Source of the DNA: Branchiostoma lanceolatum
Lineage: Eukaryota > Chordata > Leptocardii > Amphioxiformes > Branchiostomatidae
Direction: 5' to 3'
Length of the DNA stretch: 64,000 bases
Assembly (NCBI RefSeq): GCF_035083965.1
Contig: NC_089739.1
Coordinates: 3,912,198 to 3,976,197, forward strand
In this document: positions 1 to 11,966 of the stretch, in pieces
How positions within the stretch are numbered: the stretch's first letter is position 1
Layout of the letters: every line of letters starts with the position of its first letter
Made by a program: the position numbers and the translations under genes
The notes under the pieces: generated by a model
What the model saw: the letters and a program-made list of their open reading frames with translations, nothing else
Told to the model about the DNA's origin: nothing
Databases searched by the model: none

Positions 1-324
1 TTATTGATAAAACGTAGCGAAAGGAAAAATATTACTTATATCAGGAATCTGACACTTATAATACTCTTAGTCAGTCTAGTACGGGCTAGGACATAGAACA
101 CAAAAATGCTGTTTGAAAAGTTTGAACAACAGTCTAAAATATGCAAGGTAACTGTTACTCAAACAACTTGATAGAGTTTATAAAAACGGTCAGATATCTC
201 AGGTAGCATCCACTAGCTTTCGTCAGTGACACTGAGCAAGATCTGCATTCCACCTGACTTATAACCAAAAACAGCCCAAAATGTTCAAAAAATAGTTCAA
301 ATGTTCCAAAAGACAGTTCAGTTT

Positions 325-405
325 TTAACCTTTAGCACACTGAAGTAGCTGTTTGGCACCCAATTCACTATTGGTTACAGAGTTAGGCAGCAGGGAGAAG
401 GTTAA
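325..405. mobile_element. 81-bp TTAA-flanked MITE, copy 1
   Basis: An 81-bp unit begins TTAACCTTTAGCACACTGAA and ends GGGAGAAGGTTAA. Copies of the same length lie at 12,152-12,232 and 25,124-25,204, and a 3' remnant lies near 3,220-3,238. The short inverted ends are CCTT/AAGG inside TTAA on both sides. TTAA is the target of piggyBac-type transposases and CCYT is a common start of their inverted repeats. The superfamily is an inference; the family is seen directly. Confidence 0.7.
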
Positions 406-904
406 GAACATTTCAGCATCCATTTTCCAGGTTATGTTTGACCGTATTGGTGTCTTCATTTGTTTCCCCGTCTTTCCCAGTACGGCTCTGCAGACATGGC
501 GCCATTACTGTTATAATTGAAGTCAATGCCTTAGAGAGACTGCGGTTCTCAAACTGCCAGAAAATGATGTATGCTTGACGCCACAGCGGTAGCTACATTG
601 ATGTGACAGTTCCTTGATCTTCCCACATGTGAAAGCTGCCCTATAGGACAACTCTACATCCATCAAACACTGAGACTGTCTCTTCTTATTTCCATGGTCT
701 TTCATCTACATGTATACTGCATCAGTTGTAAGATTGGCGTTATTGTTAAGGCAGTTTGGATTTTTGTCAAGGCTGGAAATAGAATCTAATGATAATATCA
801 TCGTACTGTTCAGTAATATTTATCTACGTTTGCAGTTGCGGTAGAATGAAGGAAAAATTTAGAGGAGGTTTTCTATGTTTTTTTAATTCAGTCTAACTGG
901 TCCG

Positions 905-1215
905 AACCTTTCAGCCTAGCGGTTATGACGCATAGCCTGTGGACTGGCAGGCCCGGGTTTGATCCCCGGAGCCGGGAGTTTGTTTCTACTTGCCTCTAGT
1001 GTTTCACTGGTTCCCACACCAACTCTGTGTGCCGCACAGGGATATCGAACGTGGAGATTCGAGGACGAATCTTAAAAAGAAAAGGGGGGAGTAGTATAAC
1101 AGTGGGGTTCAAGTGCCACTAACTTAGTCCAGTCTAAATGGTCCGGACCCTTTAGCCTAGCAGTTATGGCAAGCGGCCTGTGGACTGGCGGGCCCGGGTT
1201 TGATCCCCGGGAGCC
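905..1215 (+). mobile_element. Two tRNA-derived SINE heads
   Basis: Two related segments, about 905-985 and 1,137-1,215, each carry a Pol III A-box-like stretch (TAGCCTAGCGGTTATGACGC in the first) and a B-box-like GGTTTGATCCCC. Both lie just after a shared TCCAGTCTAA or TTCAGTCTAA lead. The folding partners of a working tRNA are missing, so I call them SINE heads or fragments. Confidence 0.55.
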
Positions 1216-1524
1216 AGGAGACTGTTCTTCTCAGTCAGATACGCGTTTTCATCTCATCCCTGACTGTTGTCTTTCTCTACTTTTACTTCAAGATTTTCAA
1301 GAACCAAGGAAATAATTGGTTTGGCCTACATGATTATTCTATTACTGAACCCCAGAGGAATCCTTAGTTGTACCAAGATGCCGCCAGTTAAGTTGATTCT
1401 AGATCATAATCGTGTTACTTGCTACATTTTCACTCTTTTGGGGCTTTTATTTTAAAAAGAATTGATTGATAAACCCGACTTAAATCTTTGAAGTAGCTTT
1501 GCTGCCAGCATATTACATTATGCA

Positions 1525-1720
1525 CTGTAAATGCAGAAATGTTTGCGGTGGTTTTATGTTCACAGTTTTTGCAGTAAGCTCTTTACAATTAACTTAAAAC
1601 CGCAAACATTTCTGCCTGTGTTCATGTACTGCTGCTATTGTTACAAACGCGAAATAAATTAAAACTGCCGCGAACACTCCAAATCAAAACCATGCGAACT
1701 TAAATGCATTTACAGTAATA
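1525..1720. mobile_element. MITE of the ACTGTAAATGCA family
   Basis: Terminal inverted repeats ACTGTAAATGCA and TGCATTTACAGT bracket a segment rich in the words 'gcggtggtttta' and 'aaaccgc', which pair with one another. The same architecture recurs at 14,142-14,290 and 59,379-59,561. Partial copies lie near 1,835-1,890, 6,375-6,470, 25,472-25,515, 45,600-45,810 and 49,700-49,810. This is the most frequent repeat of the window. It has no coding capacity. Confidence 0.7.
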
Positions 1721-2394
1721 TGCCAGTAAAAGTTGATTTTAGATCATAATCGTGTTACTTGCTACTTCTTCCCTCTTTTGGGGTTTTATTTTTAAAAGAA
1801 TTGATTGATAGACCTGCGTTAAATCTTAGAACTTAATAGCACTGGGAACACTCCAAATTAAAACCACGCAAACTTAAACACATTTACAGTAATATGCCAG
1901 GGGGCAAAGCTACTTTTGAGACGTACACAGCGTACTACAGCATAATACATACCCTTGGATTATGTAAATGTGACATACAATCGGTTGAAAGATAACCCCC
2001 AGGCTTTAAAGTGAGAGCGTGTTATGCAGGATTTGAGGTTTGGGAAGGTTTCGTGAAGCCGGTAGGACTGGTGCTACATATTTACACAGACTGAGATGGC
2101 TTATCGCTTACTGCAGACGTGCTTAAAGATGTATAATGGAAATGGAAGTGTGAATTCTGCACAAACCAATTTCATCTTACTGAGAAGCTATTATAGCATG
2201 GAGCATAGTAATCAGAAGGGTACTGTAGGTGTGAAATAGATACATGCATGGCAGGGAGGCAAGGTGATTTAACTTGTGGTTAGGAAAGGAAAGTGATCGC
2301 GAACCAGTTTAGCTCAAATGAACTCAATGAACAGATGAGCTAATCTTCCACTGGTCGTGACAGAGAAGACAGACGCTATGTACAATATTTACAG

Positions 2395-2590
2395 GTTCAT
2401 CGTACCGGGGAAATTCCCCTAGCTCTTTTCGACAAGCACATACACAGTGGACACACGGCTAAACATCCTGTCCTAAGGACTGCAACTCTTTCCAGTAGCG
2501 TGCATGTCGGGTGAGCGACACAGCCGGGATCGAATCCGAGGCTTCTAGTTCCAGAGGCAAGATCGCTAACCACTGGACTACGCACGTACG
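2395..2590 (-). mobile_element. tRNA-derived SINE, minus strand
   Basis: On the minus strand a tRNA-like head runs from about 2,583 downwards: A box TAGTCCAGTGGTTAGCG and B box GGATTCGATCCC at the usual spacing. About 110 bp of unrelated body follow. Its A box differs from those of the other SINE families here, so it is a separate family. Confidence 0.55.
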
Positions 2591-2742
2591 CTACTTATGT
2601 TGGGTTATGTTGTCTTTTGGTCACCAAAATACAATTAAGTATTACTTAGATAATAATATATTGAATAATTCATATCATACAAAAATGGAAATAGTAGACA
2701 AAGATGTAAATGTAGAAGGAAAAAATGTAATGCATATTTCAT

Positions 2743-2815
2743 CTGTGAGTGAGTGAGTGAGTGAGTGAGTGAGTGAGTGAGTGAGTGAGTGAGTGAGTGA
2801 GTGAGTGAGTGAGTA
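2743..2815 (+). repeat. (GTGA)n microsatellite
   Basis: About 17 near-perfect GTGA/GAGT tetranucleotides in a row. No gene is apparent around it. The same tetranucleotide, on the other strand, forms the tract inside SERINC at 14,424-14,485. Confidence 0.95.
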
Positions 2816-3256
2816 TTAGATTATGATCATGTTTTGTTCTTGATTTCTAATACAGAGTAGTTCAAATATTCTGACAACTTGTAAAAGTAACATGATCACA
2901 GGATTTTGCCCAGTGTCAGTCATTCCATCATCTGATGAAATGTAACCAATGACAGACAAAATAATGACCATTCCATCATCTTAGTAGACAGAACTGGCAT
3001 GTTTGATGTGAAAAAGATAACATGTCAAATCCCTCGGATCAAACGTTAAATGGATTTTTAGGAGAGCCACACCTCGAGGATGTTATTAAGGACACCCCAC
3101 TCTCGTCAAAAAGAGAAGGGGTTCTTCCCAGTGTGAGTGGATCAAAACTATTTCAATCTAAATTGGGTACTAGGGAATTTCCCGAGCAGCCTTCATAACC
3201 CCTGCATGCTTCTATTGAGTCAGCAGGGAGAAGGTTAAACTCAAGTTGAATTTTGT

Positions 3257-3470
3257 GGCGTCGGTGTGGCGCAACGGTTAGAGCGTTGGATGTTCCATGT
3301 TCACCATGCCCAGACACTGTTCCCTTGGGAAAGGCACTTTACACTACCACCCATCCTCTTCGGCTGGTCTGTCTTAAAGTGTGCCAAAAATCACTCTACG
3401 GATTTTGGTTGCCAATTTGCCAACATCTAGCACATTTGCTACCAAGAACCGTACAATTTTTTTTCAAAGT
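3257..3470 (+). mobile_element. tRNA-derived SINE (GGCGTCGGTGTGGCG family), internally deleted
   Basis: The head has the A box TGGCGCAACGGTTAGAGCG and the body matches the copy at 48,688-48,928: the 'cccttgggaaaggcactttaca' and 'ccaacatctagcacatttgc' blocks (both longer words agree over most of their length). Relative to that copy about 20-25 bp containing the B box is missing after 'gcgttgga'. It ends in a T-rich tract. Confidence 0.65.
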
Positions 3471-4342
3471 TGAATTTGATTTTGAAAAAAAATCCCATCA
3501 GGAGTTGTGCATTAGTTTTTCTGACAGAAAGAAATCTAGAACCCAGGGAAAATCCTTGAACGCTTGTATGCCTCTTTGTAATGAACAGAGATTGCTGGAT
3601 CTTAAGTCCGCAGGGCGTAAGGATTTACCGGGCACGTTGCAGAAGGTGCGCTGGATTATGGGGGATTTGAGTTGACGTGCACGGCTTTGACCATGGCAAT
3701 TTGGTTTGACTTTATTGGAATTCCAACAGCACAAACTATAATTAACATGGAGATGCCAGGAACCAATTGCTGGTGTTGGGCACTACACATTCCAAAACAT
3801 ATTCAATACTGATATCAATATTGATTTGACTTGATATTATGATGGTATTGTACACTACACATTACCAAACATATTCAATACTGATCTTACTTTGACTTAT
3901 AGCTCTTTGATTTAGATAGTCAAGAGTAATGCTGATTTGGAAAATCAATATGACAACAGGGTCAGCAACTAGTTAAAAGTGCCAGGAAGTTTAACATCAA
4001 CACTGAGTCTCATGGCCATGCTTGTTATTCCTTCAGGTATCCCGATACACCACTTTTTTTTTCATTGCATTTCACAAAATGAAACAACACATATAATAGA
4101 AAACAAGAGAAAACAAAGTACAGGAATGGAACATAAGCCACGGATCCAAAACAATAAGTAAAGGTGGAAACAGAAATGAGCTACTGTGTACTAGATATAA
4201 GTAATTTCCATAGAAATAAAGATAACAGTATCATTGGCAAATGATTATAAAAAAATCAATATCAACCAAAGATTACAGAACACACACATTTAAAAAACAG
4301 TGTTCTCAAGGCCTTCTTAAGGATGTTTTGAGCACCCGGATA

Positions 4343-4725
4343 CAGGGCTCGAAATGCTGGGTGCATGTGCACCTGCGTGCAGCCAAATTTGGAGCTGCGC
4401 ACCTAATTTTTGACTGTGGGTGCACTGGTGCACCTAGATATTTTTGTATGCTATAGGGTAAAGGTACTACTAGCATGCAGAATATTCTTGATATGTAAGT
4501 ATCAGAAAAAAACTATAACCTTTTGTTGTACTTAAGTTGATGTACTACTAAATGAAATTAGCTTTAGAATTATAGATTGAGGTTCTCAAGAGCGTTAAAC
4601 TTAGACATGTTTTGCTGACATTCAACTTTATTTTATGTGGGGCACCCAAAATTCATTCTGTGCACCTGATTTGTTTGGTCGGGTGCACCAGTGCACCTAT
4701 TTCCAAAAATGAATTTCGAGTCCTG
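4343..4725. mobile_element. hAT-like non-autonomous element
   Basis: The ends are CAGGGCTCGAAAT and ATTTCGAGTCCTG (one mismatch). Both subterminal regions carry 'gggtgcac' and 'gtgcacc' words in opposite orientation. A direct CGGATA abuts both ends; hAT elements normally make 8 bp, so the duplication may have decayed. CAGGG starts are typical of hAT. No transposase frame is visible. Confidence 0.6.
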
Positions 4726-4869
4726 CGGATATCTAAAATGCATTTGCCTTACATTGAATACTGATGCTGCATTTATTTTGTTTATTGGATCTCTATAGGT
4801 TAACTGTCAGAAATAGAACAATCAGGCACATGCTAGTAAATAGAAATTGAATGAATCGGCATGTGCTTT

Positions 4870-5240
4870 TGGCATGTATCCTGTCCTTGGTGCTGAACGC
4901 TACGTGACTGGAAACATAGTTGCGGTGAAGGTAAAACAGTTGTCCTCAACTGAGGTGAAGCATGATGCTTTTTCAAATAGGTAGTGGTACTGCAATGCGG
5001 CTTCGCCTGCCATTAGCGCACCAGGCCACCCCTACTCTTCTCGATATGTGTGTTTGGTTCTTTTACATGCAGAAGTTTGACTCTTGAGGCTTACACCTGA
5101 AGCTACCTCATACATGGGGCCGCCGGCTTTACATCACCAACCAAAATGACAAGTGTAATCCCTCACAACATGTCCCAGCTGGGGCCAACTCTGGGATCAA
5201 ACCTCTGCCCATGGATCCATGGAATTTGATCCTCATGGCT
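4870..5240. repeat. Probable interspersed repeat, family unknown
   Basis: The stretch has mixed base composition unlike its AT-rich surroundings, with words such as 'gggccgccggctttacatca' and 'ctgggatcaaacctctgcc' that look repeat-like. No frame stays open. I found no second copy in the window, so the call is weak. Confidence 0.25.
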
Positions 5241-5638
5241 AAGCAACAATGTTACCATGGAGACAAGGTTACCAAGGGCGCCATGGAGACATATCATTTG
5301 AAAATTATTGTATATTGTGGTCAGAAATAAAGATCATCCGAGTTTTTAAGAACCAACAACATGGTACAAAAGCGCCCTCTATCTGATCCTGACAAAAGTG
5401 CAGGTTTGTGACTTGCAGGACAAAGTCTCATGTTGCATTGTAAAGATGTTGATGGCTTTTTGATATAGAACAAAATGTTTACTATATTAATCACCAATTT
5501 AGATGAGCTTTCATGCTAAATTAATGGTCTTGATGTTTAGTACTGCTCAATCACTTGCCATACATGGTACCATTACAATTGTTGTGCAATAAAGTTTGAT
5601 TGATTGTTTTATTGATTTATGGTGTTTCTTACTTTCAG

Positions 5639-5727
5639 AAGAAACGTCCGACACCAAAGTCAATCCCGACAGTTCCCAGGGAGCTTCTTCTTCACAAGCA
5701 GACGCACAGGGAGGCGCCAGCTCCTAG
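5639..5727 (+). CDS. Candidate terminal exon of an unidentified plus-strand gene
   Basis: A good acceptor (tgtttcttactttcag) precedes an 89-bp stretch whose frame, entered with two bases of a split codon, reads 28 residues from Glu-Thr-Ser-Asp-Thr-Lys to Gly-Gly-Ala-Ser-Ser and then TAG at 5,725-5,727. It is rich in Ser, Gln, Ala, Asp and Gly, like a disordered acidic C-tail. No family is recognisable. Upstream exons are not visible in 1-5,638, so they would lie to the left of the window. The call depends on composition and one splice site and could be chance. Confidence 0.4.
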
Positions 5728-6291
5728 CACAACTCATCGCACATCCGGCAAACCTCCCACCGCTATGCTGGCTACATTTGTACTTTTGTATGGAGATATG
5801 TAGTAGACACATAAGGAGAGATAGCTGATAGGTATATCATGGACAATGTCTTCAAATTTGGGTCCGACTAAATAGCGAAATGCAACAAAATACAACGAAA
5901 TGCATGTTGTACATGCAAAATACACATTGTTTGAGTTTACAATTTGAAATTATTTCATGTCATGGCAAAGCGTCCAGTGATGTTTTTAAAAACATCAAAA
6001 CATGAGGTGTTCCAAAAGGGGATATTGCAATGATACTGTGACTGCATTATAGTTTGCGGGGATCTAATTTCGAGGTAGGGAGAAAATGGAGTGTTTGTGG
6101 TGGTTTAACATGCACGTCTCCCATGTCCTAAGCCCAGCAGTAGGGTTTGGGTTGGCGTTAGGAAGGGCATCCAGCCGTAAAAACTCTTGCTACAAAAAAG
6201 GACTTGCACTTGATGAGGAGTTCTGGGGCTCCCCCATCCATGTGCAAGCACGTCTAACCCCCAGATGATGGGGAACAAAAGACGTTAAATT

Positions 6292-6337
<46 letters not shown>

Positions 6338-9300
6338 GATGAAAAAAGGGGTAGGCAGACAGAAGACAGAACAAGCATTTTTGCAGTGGTTTTAAGTTCT
6401 TAGGGAAGAGATCACCATGAAAACGGTGACCATTAAACCATCGTGAACATTCCAACATTTACAGTAGTTATGTATGCTGCATGTATTTTGGTATTTTCGG
6501 TGTATTTCGCTATTTACCATGACCAATCAATAGGGTGCCTCCAGATTTTGGAAAGATGTTGAGCTTGTCTGAGGGCACACAAATCGAAATGCTTTATTTG
6601 GAACATGTTTGGTAGAAAGAAGTCTATTTTTAAAAAATTCTGACATTCCTCCCTTGCTTTGTTGACGAAAGTGATATCATCCAAGAAAGACAGATGATAT
6701 AAGAATGGTGTTGTCATGTTATCCCAAACCAAACAACGTCGAAGACTTAAAGTAAACTGAAACCAGCCCAAAGCGATTTCAGCACGTTGAGAGTTGGATT
6801 TTCTAATTCAATTTTTAGTCCTTTCTATACGTTGTAAGTTTAGATAACACTACTTCATTGCATATCGACCTTCGTGGAGCAAAGATGCGATGTCGTTGTG
6901 TGGTGGGAACTCATTGAAAATCTGTGCGCTCAGACTTTTTGGTGGTTTAAATATATAAAGGAATCCTCGTGCGGCTTGATAATGTGCTCTTTATAAATGC
7001 CCAAAGTATGAAATCATGATGAAAATGCTAATACAAGCAAGTAAATGTTGATATCATACAGATTGCCATATACAGAATAGTTCCAGTTTTAGCGTTATGA
7101 AATCGCTTTGGGCTCTGTTAAGCTTTTGGCAAGAATGTTGAAACCACTTCTTAAATGTCCAATGATGTAAATATTAGTCAGCTTTCAGGAGCTTGAAGTA
7201 AATGATCTGGATCTAATAATGTTTGTTGAGTGTGAAATTTAGAAAACATTGTTCAAAACAATTTCTTAAAAGTTTACGCATAATTGAGTTGCATGTGCTG
7301 AGGACTTCTGCAATGGTTTTTTATTTTTGGATATTATTCCAGTTATTTGGAACGTGGATATGAAAAAGTCTGCGGTCTTAATAGATATTTTATTGCAATT
7401 CAAGGTTCGGCAAAAATTGATAAAATTTTGTATTCATCCGAAACTCACATATGAATGACCTGCATTGCACATATTTCAAATTTTGTAGAGCAATGATACA
7501 AAGTGTCATAATGCAATACATAATCATGTAAAAACAGCATTGCCATTTAATATGTATGTTACATGGCATTTCTAGTTATGTAATGGGTTTCAACACAGTA
7601 GCGAAATTACGAACAAAAAATTGTGGTTTGCAAAAGCATTTAGGGCATTTCAATTATAGAATGTTTCATAAAACTTTGTAGTCTTATTAAGTTTGAGAAA
7701 TGTTTGATGTACTACTTAAATCTTGCCAGGGACACTTACAAAGTACATGTAGTGAGACTCAGGCACCCACATTCCAAGCTTCTTGGCTTACAGAATATTG
7801 TATAAGAGTGCCCTCTATCTGATCGTGAAAAAAGTGCAGGTTTATGCCCTTAGGACAACGTGTAATGTTGCATATAAAGATGTGTTGATAGTTTTAGTTG
7901 CTGAAAAGATTTTGTTTCTTGCAAGTTTTTGGTTAAAGTCTATATAGATGTGGAAAAAAGTTTGTTGCCAATTGTTGAAATAAATAGATTTTGTGCGCTA
8001 AATATAACTTTTCAGTGAAGATGTAAAACTACTTGTTGTTTTGGTTGCCAAGAGCTTAGTATTTCTATTACAGAAAAGCTGTATACTTTATTAACTCAGT
8101 CTGTATTATAAGAAGAGTCTTTTTTAACCTTAAAGTTTGTTTGTACATGTATGTGGAGATTGTTTAGCTGTAGATTAGTTTTGAAAGACATTTGGCAAGT
8201 CTATGTCAAAAAACAATACCCTAAGCTAATAGTTCATTGTGTAAAGAAGGACATTAAAGTTCATAATGCCACTTTTATGCATGACCACTTTGACCGCTTG
8301 TTTCTTAGGTTCCCTTCGTGAAAAGGTCTGGCAAGTGAAATTAAGACTCTAAGAACCACTGGGAGAAAGTCTGTTAAAAAAACAGTAACAAGCAAAAGTG
8401 TTGCAGTTGTTTCCCTCTGAAATTGCTTTTAAAAAACCTTCATGAGGTTTGAGGGAGTAAATTGTGTATTTTGAGAGAAAAAGAAAAACACAGAATACTA
8501 TTTTCTTGAAATGAAATGAAATGGTGATGTCACCTGTGTGATACTGATATGAACAAAGATTTGATAACATTTCTGAAGATATGGCATGTTGCAAAAATGT
8601 CCTAAAGTTTGTATACATTAAATTTTGTAGTTTTCGGTCATTTCAACTTGTGTGTAAAGAATATCATGATTGACCATATTGGTGGTCATTTTTTTTGTTA
8701 TTTTAGTTGGCCATCACAATTTATTTCCTCAGTTCCTGGAATATTTAACAAGTAAAAGTGCAACAAGAAGAAAAAATTTCAAACAAAGGGCTGGGAGAAA
8801 AACTTGATACTGACTGTCTTTACACTTTCCTTTGGACTCATGTTTTCATGTTGTTCTTCCAGTTAAGCAGTATTTTCTTGATATCCAAGAAACAGAAAAG
8901 AATGCTGCCTTGCGTGGTCTTATGTTAATGTGGAAAAATGTGTCAGGTTACTGGCTTTGCAATCCGTTTGATGTAAGGAAACTTGTATGGCTCTCATAAG
9001 TTTCTCGGTAAAAATCTGGCTACAGAAGAAGTACAATGTCCAAGGCAAAATTCTCATGTTTACCTTTAGAATATGTCATTGTTCTGACACATTTTGTTGC
9101 CATCTATCCTCTTGATAGATAAGCCATAGTTTGTTGTATTTTTTATAGTGAAAGTTATTTACATGTAGTATGAATGTTTTACTAGATAAAGTATTCTTGT
9201 GACAGATAAGTTCTACAAATTCTTCCAGTTTGTCTTATTTCTGGGAAATATCTTTTAAAAAAAGACATTACTGTTACGGTAAACTTATCTATGTTGTATA

Positions 9301-9990
9301 AGAAAAACTCCACTGACACCTCTTGCTTTTCTCCGAGGTTCAAGCCCTACTTGGGCACGGTTATCAGGGGTTCAATTCAGTTGGGTACAATGCAGCAGCC
9401 CAGTGTATGGGAAAGCTTCAGGCATCAAATATCTCTTTAAAAAAGATAAAGTCAACAAACTTATCGAGAAGACTCTGGGTGACCCGGTGTGCTTGGCTGA
9501 AAACGTGAGCCGTAGCAAAGCCACATTGCACTACTACATGTACTTAAGCTGCTTAGAAAGTATTATGCTTAAGTTGAGGATGACCGCTTTACCTACATGT
9601 AACAGTGTGAACCACAATGAAAACTTTGTCATATTAAGTATGTTCATAATAGAAATGGGACCACTGCTATTTGTATATATTGTGCAGTTTAACAGATAAA
9701 AATAATGCTAAAACCGTTCTGTCTTGTTTTAGTTATTGAGCAGTGAACTAAACCTAAAGATGATATTCAGGCTGGCAAAACTGTAGCTCCAAACTCTAAG
9801 TTTCATAGGTTGTGACTACTTAATAATATGTTAGTTTAATATATTTGATTGTAATTAAAAAGTTTTTGAAATGGTTGTTTGCCTGTCTGTTTAATTTTTG
9901 TCTTTCAGAAAAGAACTTAGTCAATGTACAAGTGGCAATGGTAAAGTACATGTATAGGGGCAGCCACACGTAGGTAGAAAAGGTCGGACC
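5728..9990. other. AT-rich non-coding stretch
   Basis: No frame of coding character is seen. A (GA)n tract lies at 6,293-6,331 and a partial ACTGTAAATGCA-family MITE near 6,375-6,470. From about 6,480 to 9,300 the DNA is evenly AT-rich with few repeats and several AATAAA words (for example near 7,977). That would suit a long 3' UTR or an intron of the gene suggested at 5,639-5,727. Confidence 0.5.
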
Positions 9991-10339
9991 GCTTTTCCAC
10001 CTGACCAGACTGGACCGCTCTTTCTACCAACCCTAAAATATACACAATGGATTCAGGGCAACAAAGAAGCGCCAAGGCTGTGATCTGCACAACACTTTTG
10101 GTATATCAGGACAAATTTTAGTAGTTACATAACACCAGGCTACATCAATCAGTGCATTTAGAAAGATTAGAGGCAACAGAAGCTATATCATTGGTTAACT
10201 GCTATTCTGAAATGGAACTTTCTATATTTCCTTTCCTATATCTTTCAGGTTCTATAGTTTTTTCAGAGAAACATGTGAGAAACATCAACGGAAAAACACA
10301 CATACAAGCCATGATACAAGCACATATCTGTAATATCCA

Positions 10340-10488
10340 TATAGAATACAACACGGGGTATTCCGTATCACCCGAGGTACCAGCCCGACCGCGGGTCGGA
10401 TCGCCCGACGGCCGTAGGCCGGAGGGTGATCCGACCCGCGGGAGGGCTGGGACCGAGGGTGATGCGGAATACAACGTGTTGTATTTTA
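10340..10488. mobile_element. GC-rich foldback element
   Basis: An almost complete hairpin. The left arm starts AATACAACACGGGGTATTCC and the right arm ends CGGAATACAACGTGTTGTAT. Inside, 'gaccgcgggtcggatc' pairs with 'gatccgacccgcgg'. It is strikingly GC-rich against AT-rich flanks. The next element begins within a few bases of its right end, so the two may be parts of one larger unit. Confidence 0.65.
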
Positions 10489-10774
10489 TTTATGTCATAC
10501 CTTGGCCATACCCACCCGAGAAAACACACATTTCAATGCGGAATGCGCCAGAAGTTGAGGGAGTTTTGTGTCCTCGAACAAGAAACTGTAGCAACATTGA
10601 TTCCAATCTCCGAATCCGGTATTCGAATTTCCGACGGCCGCGCAACCGACGCGTTCGAAATGCGTTCGAAATATTCTATGGAAGCCTGTGTGATAACCCT
10701 CCCGAACCCTATGTGATCCGGATAGTTATCACACGGTCCGGAACACCCGTATCAGGCCCAGGCATGACATAAAT
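10489..10774. mobile_element. TIR element with ATTTATGTCAT ends
   Basis: The ends ATTTATGTCATACC and GGCATGACATAAAT are inverted repeats. An inner inverted pair, GTGTGATAAC and GTTATCACAC, lies at about 10,687-10,735. There is no transposase frame; the 206-aa open frame across this region only follows its GC-rich composition. Confidence 0.55.
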
Positions 10775-11966
10775 GTACATACAATCTGTTGTTGAAAAAT
10801 GATACATGTCATTGCATGCATTGTTGTTGTTGTGTCCAATCATATGCATAGAACAGACCCCTTTCCACAAATCTGCACATCACATTGATAGCACTGTTTG
10901 AGTTACATGTATAATAATTAGATATTTGTGGACTATTAAAGAAAAAAACTGATAATCATTTTGTCCATCACTCACATTTCCCATTTTGTTCCATACTCAA
11001 AACCATACACCAACATACTCTTACAATCATTTAATTTCAGTTCACCCAAGTATATATTCACTTCCAGCAAAACTTAACACCTATAGCCTATTTCAGATAT
11101 ACACATTCAATAATAAACATTAAAATGACCATGTCTTCCATACCTGTGCCTTTAAGTATCTTCACATTTTGAACAGCAGCAAAATCCTTTCCAAGGGATG
11201 ACTTCAAGACTTATAGTTACCGTAACATTACAAAAAACATTCACTTTTACAGTTGTACATCATGGTTTCAGATGTCATACTGTTAAGTATGGCATACTAA
11301 TTCTGTTAGGTGGGAGTCAAGATTTTTCTCCTCGCTGTCGATATAATTCCAACTGTTCGTACAATCCTTTGAAATACATGATGTATACTACGAGCTTATA
11401 TACGTATATACAGTAAAAAATGCCAACATACCACAGCAAGATTTTTAGATATGACTTCTTAGGCATTAGGCTCTAATTAGTCGATCACTTCTTATCAAGT
11501 CTCATGGTGTATCCACTCATAGTTGAGCAGCATGTAAAGTCTTATGTTGTTTGTCTAAGTTTTCTTACTAGCAAATCTGTTTGGCTCACTTGTTAAGCTA
11601 CTGTATGACTGTAATGAAAATCTTTCTATATGTAAAATAGGTTTATGGCAGGACTTCCTTGTTGTTTTTTATATGAAATACCAAATCAGAGAGACTGTTC
11701 ATAGTATTACATTCCAGACAGTCCTTACTATTAATTATCAAGACAAAAGTTGTAATAAAGTGCTGTTACGTTTGTGACATATTTTTTGTCTAACAGTTAA
11801 AATTGCCAACTTCTCTGCAGGAGATCTTGTTTCGATATTACGAAAGTCATTCTTGATTCTTCACATCATATTTCCAACACAACTTGACTAAAATCCGGTC
11901 TACGCGATAACATGTGACAAGAAGTGATCGGGGGAAACATCCCTCGTTGAAGCGAGGTTAGGGCGT

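Noticed and set aside
3257..3330. Working tRNA gene
   Set aside because: A box present but B box deleted and stems do not pair; the same body follows at 48.7 kb, so it is a SINE.
9323..9699. Overlapping open frames (61 and 98 aa)
   Set aside because: One has a Lys-rich stretch that looks slightly protein-like, but no splice context or family is evident.
10152..10772. 206-aa plus-strand open frame
   Set aside because: It runs through two inverted-repeat elements; stop depletion follows their GC content.
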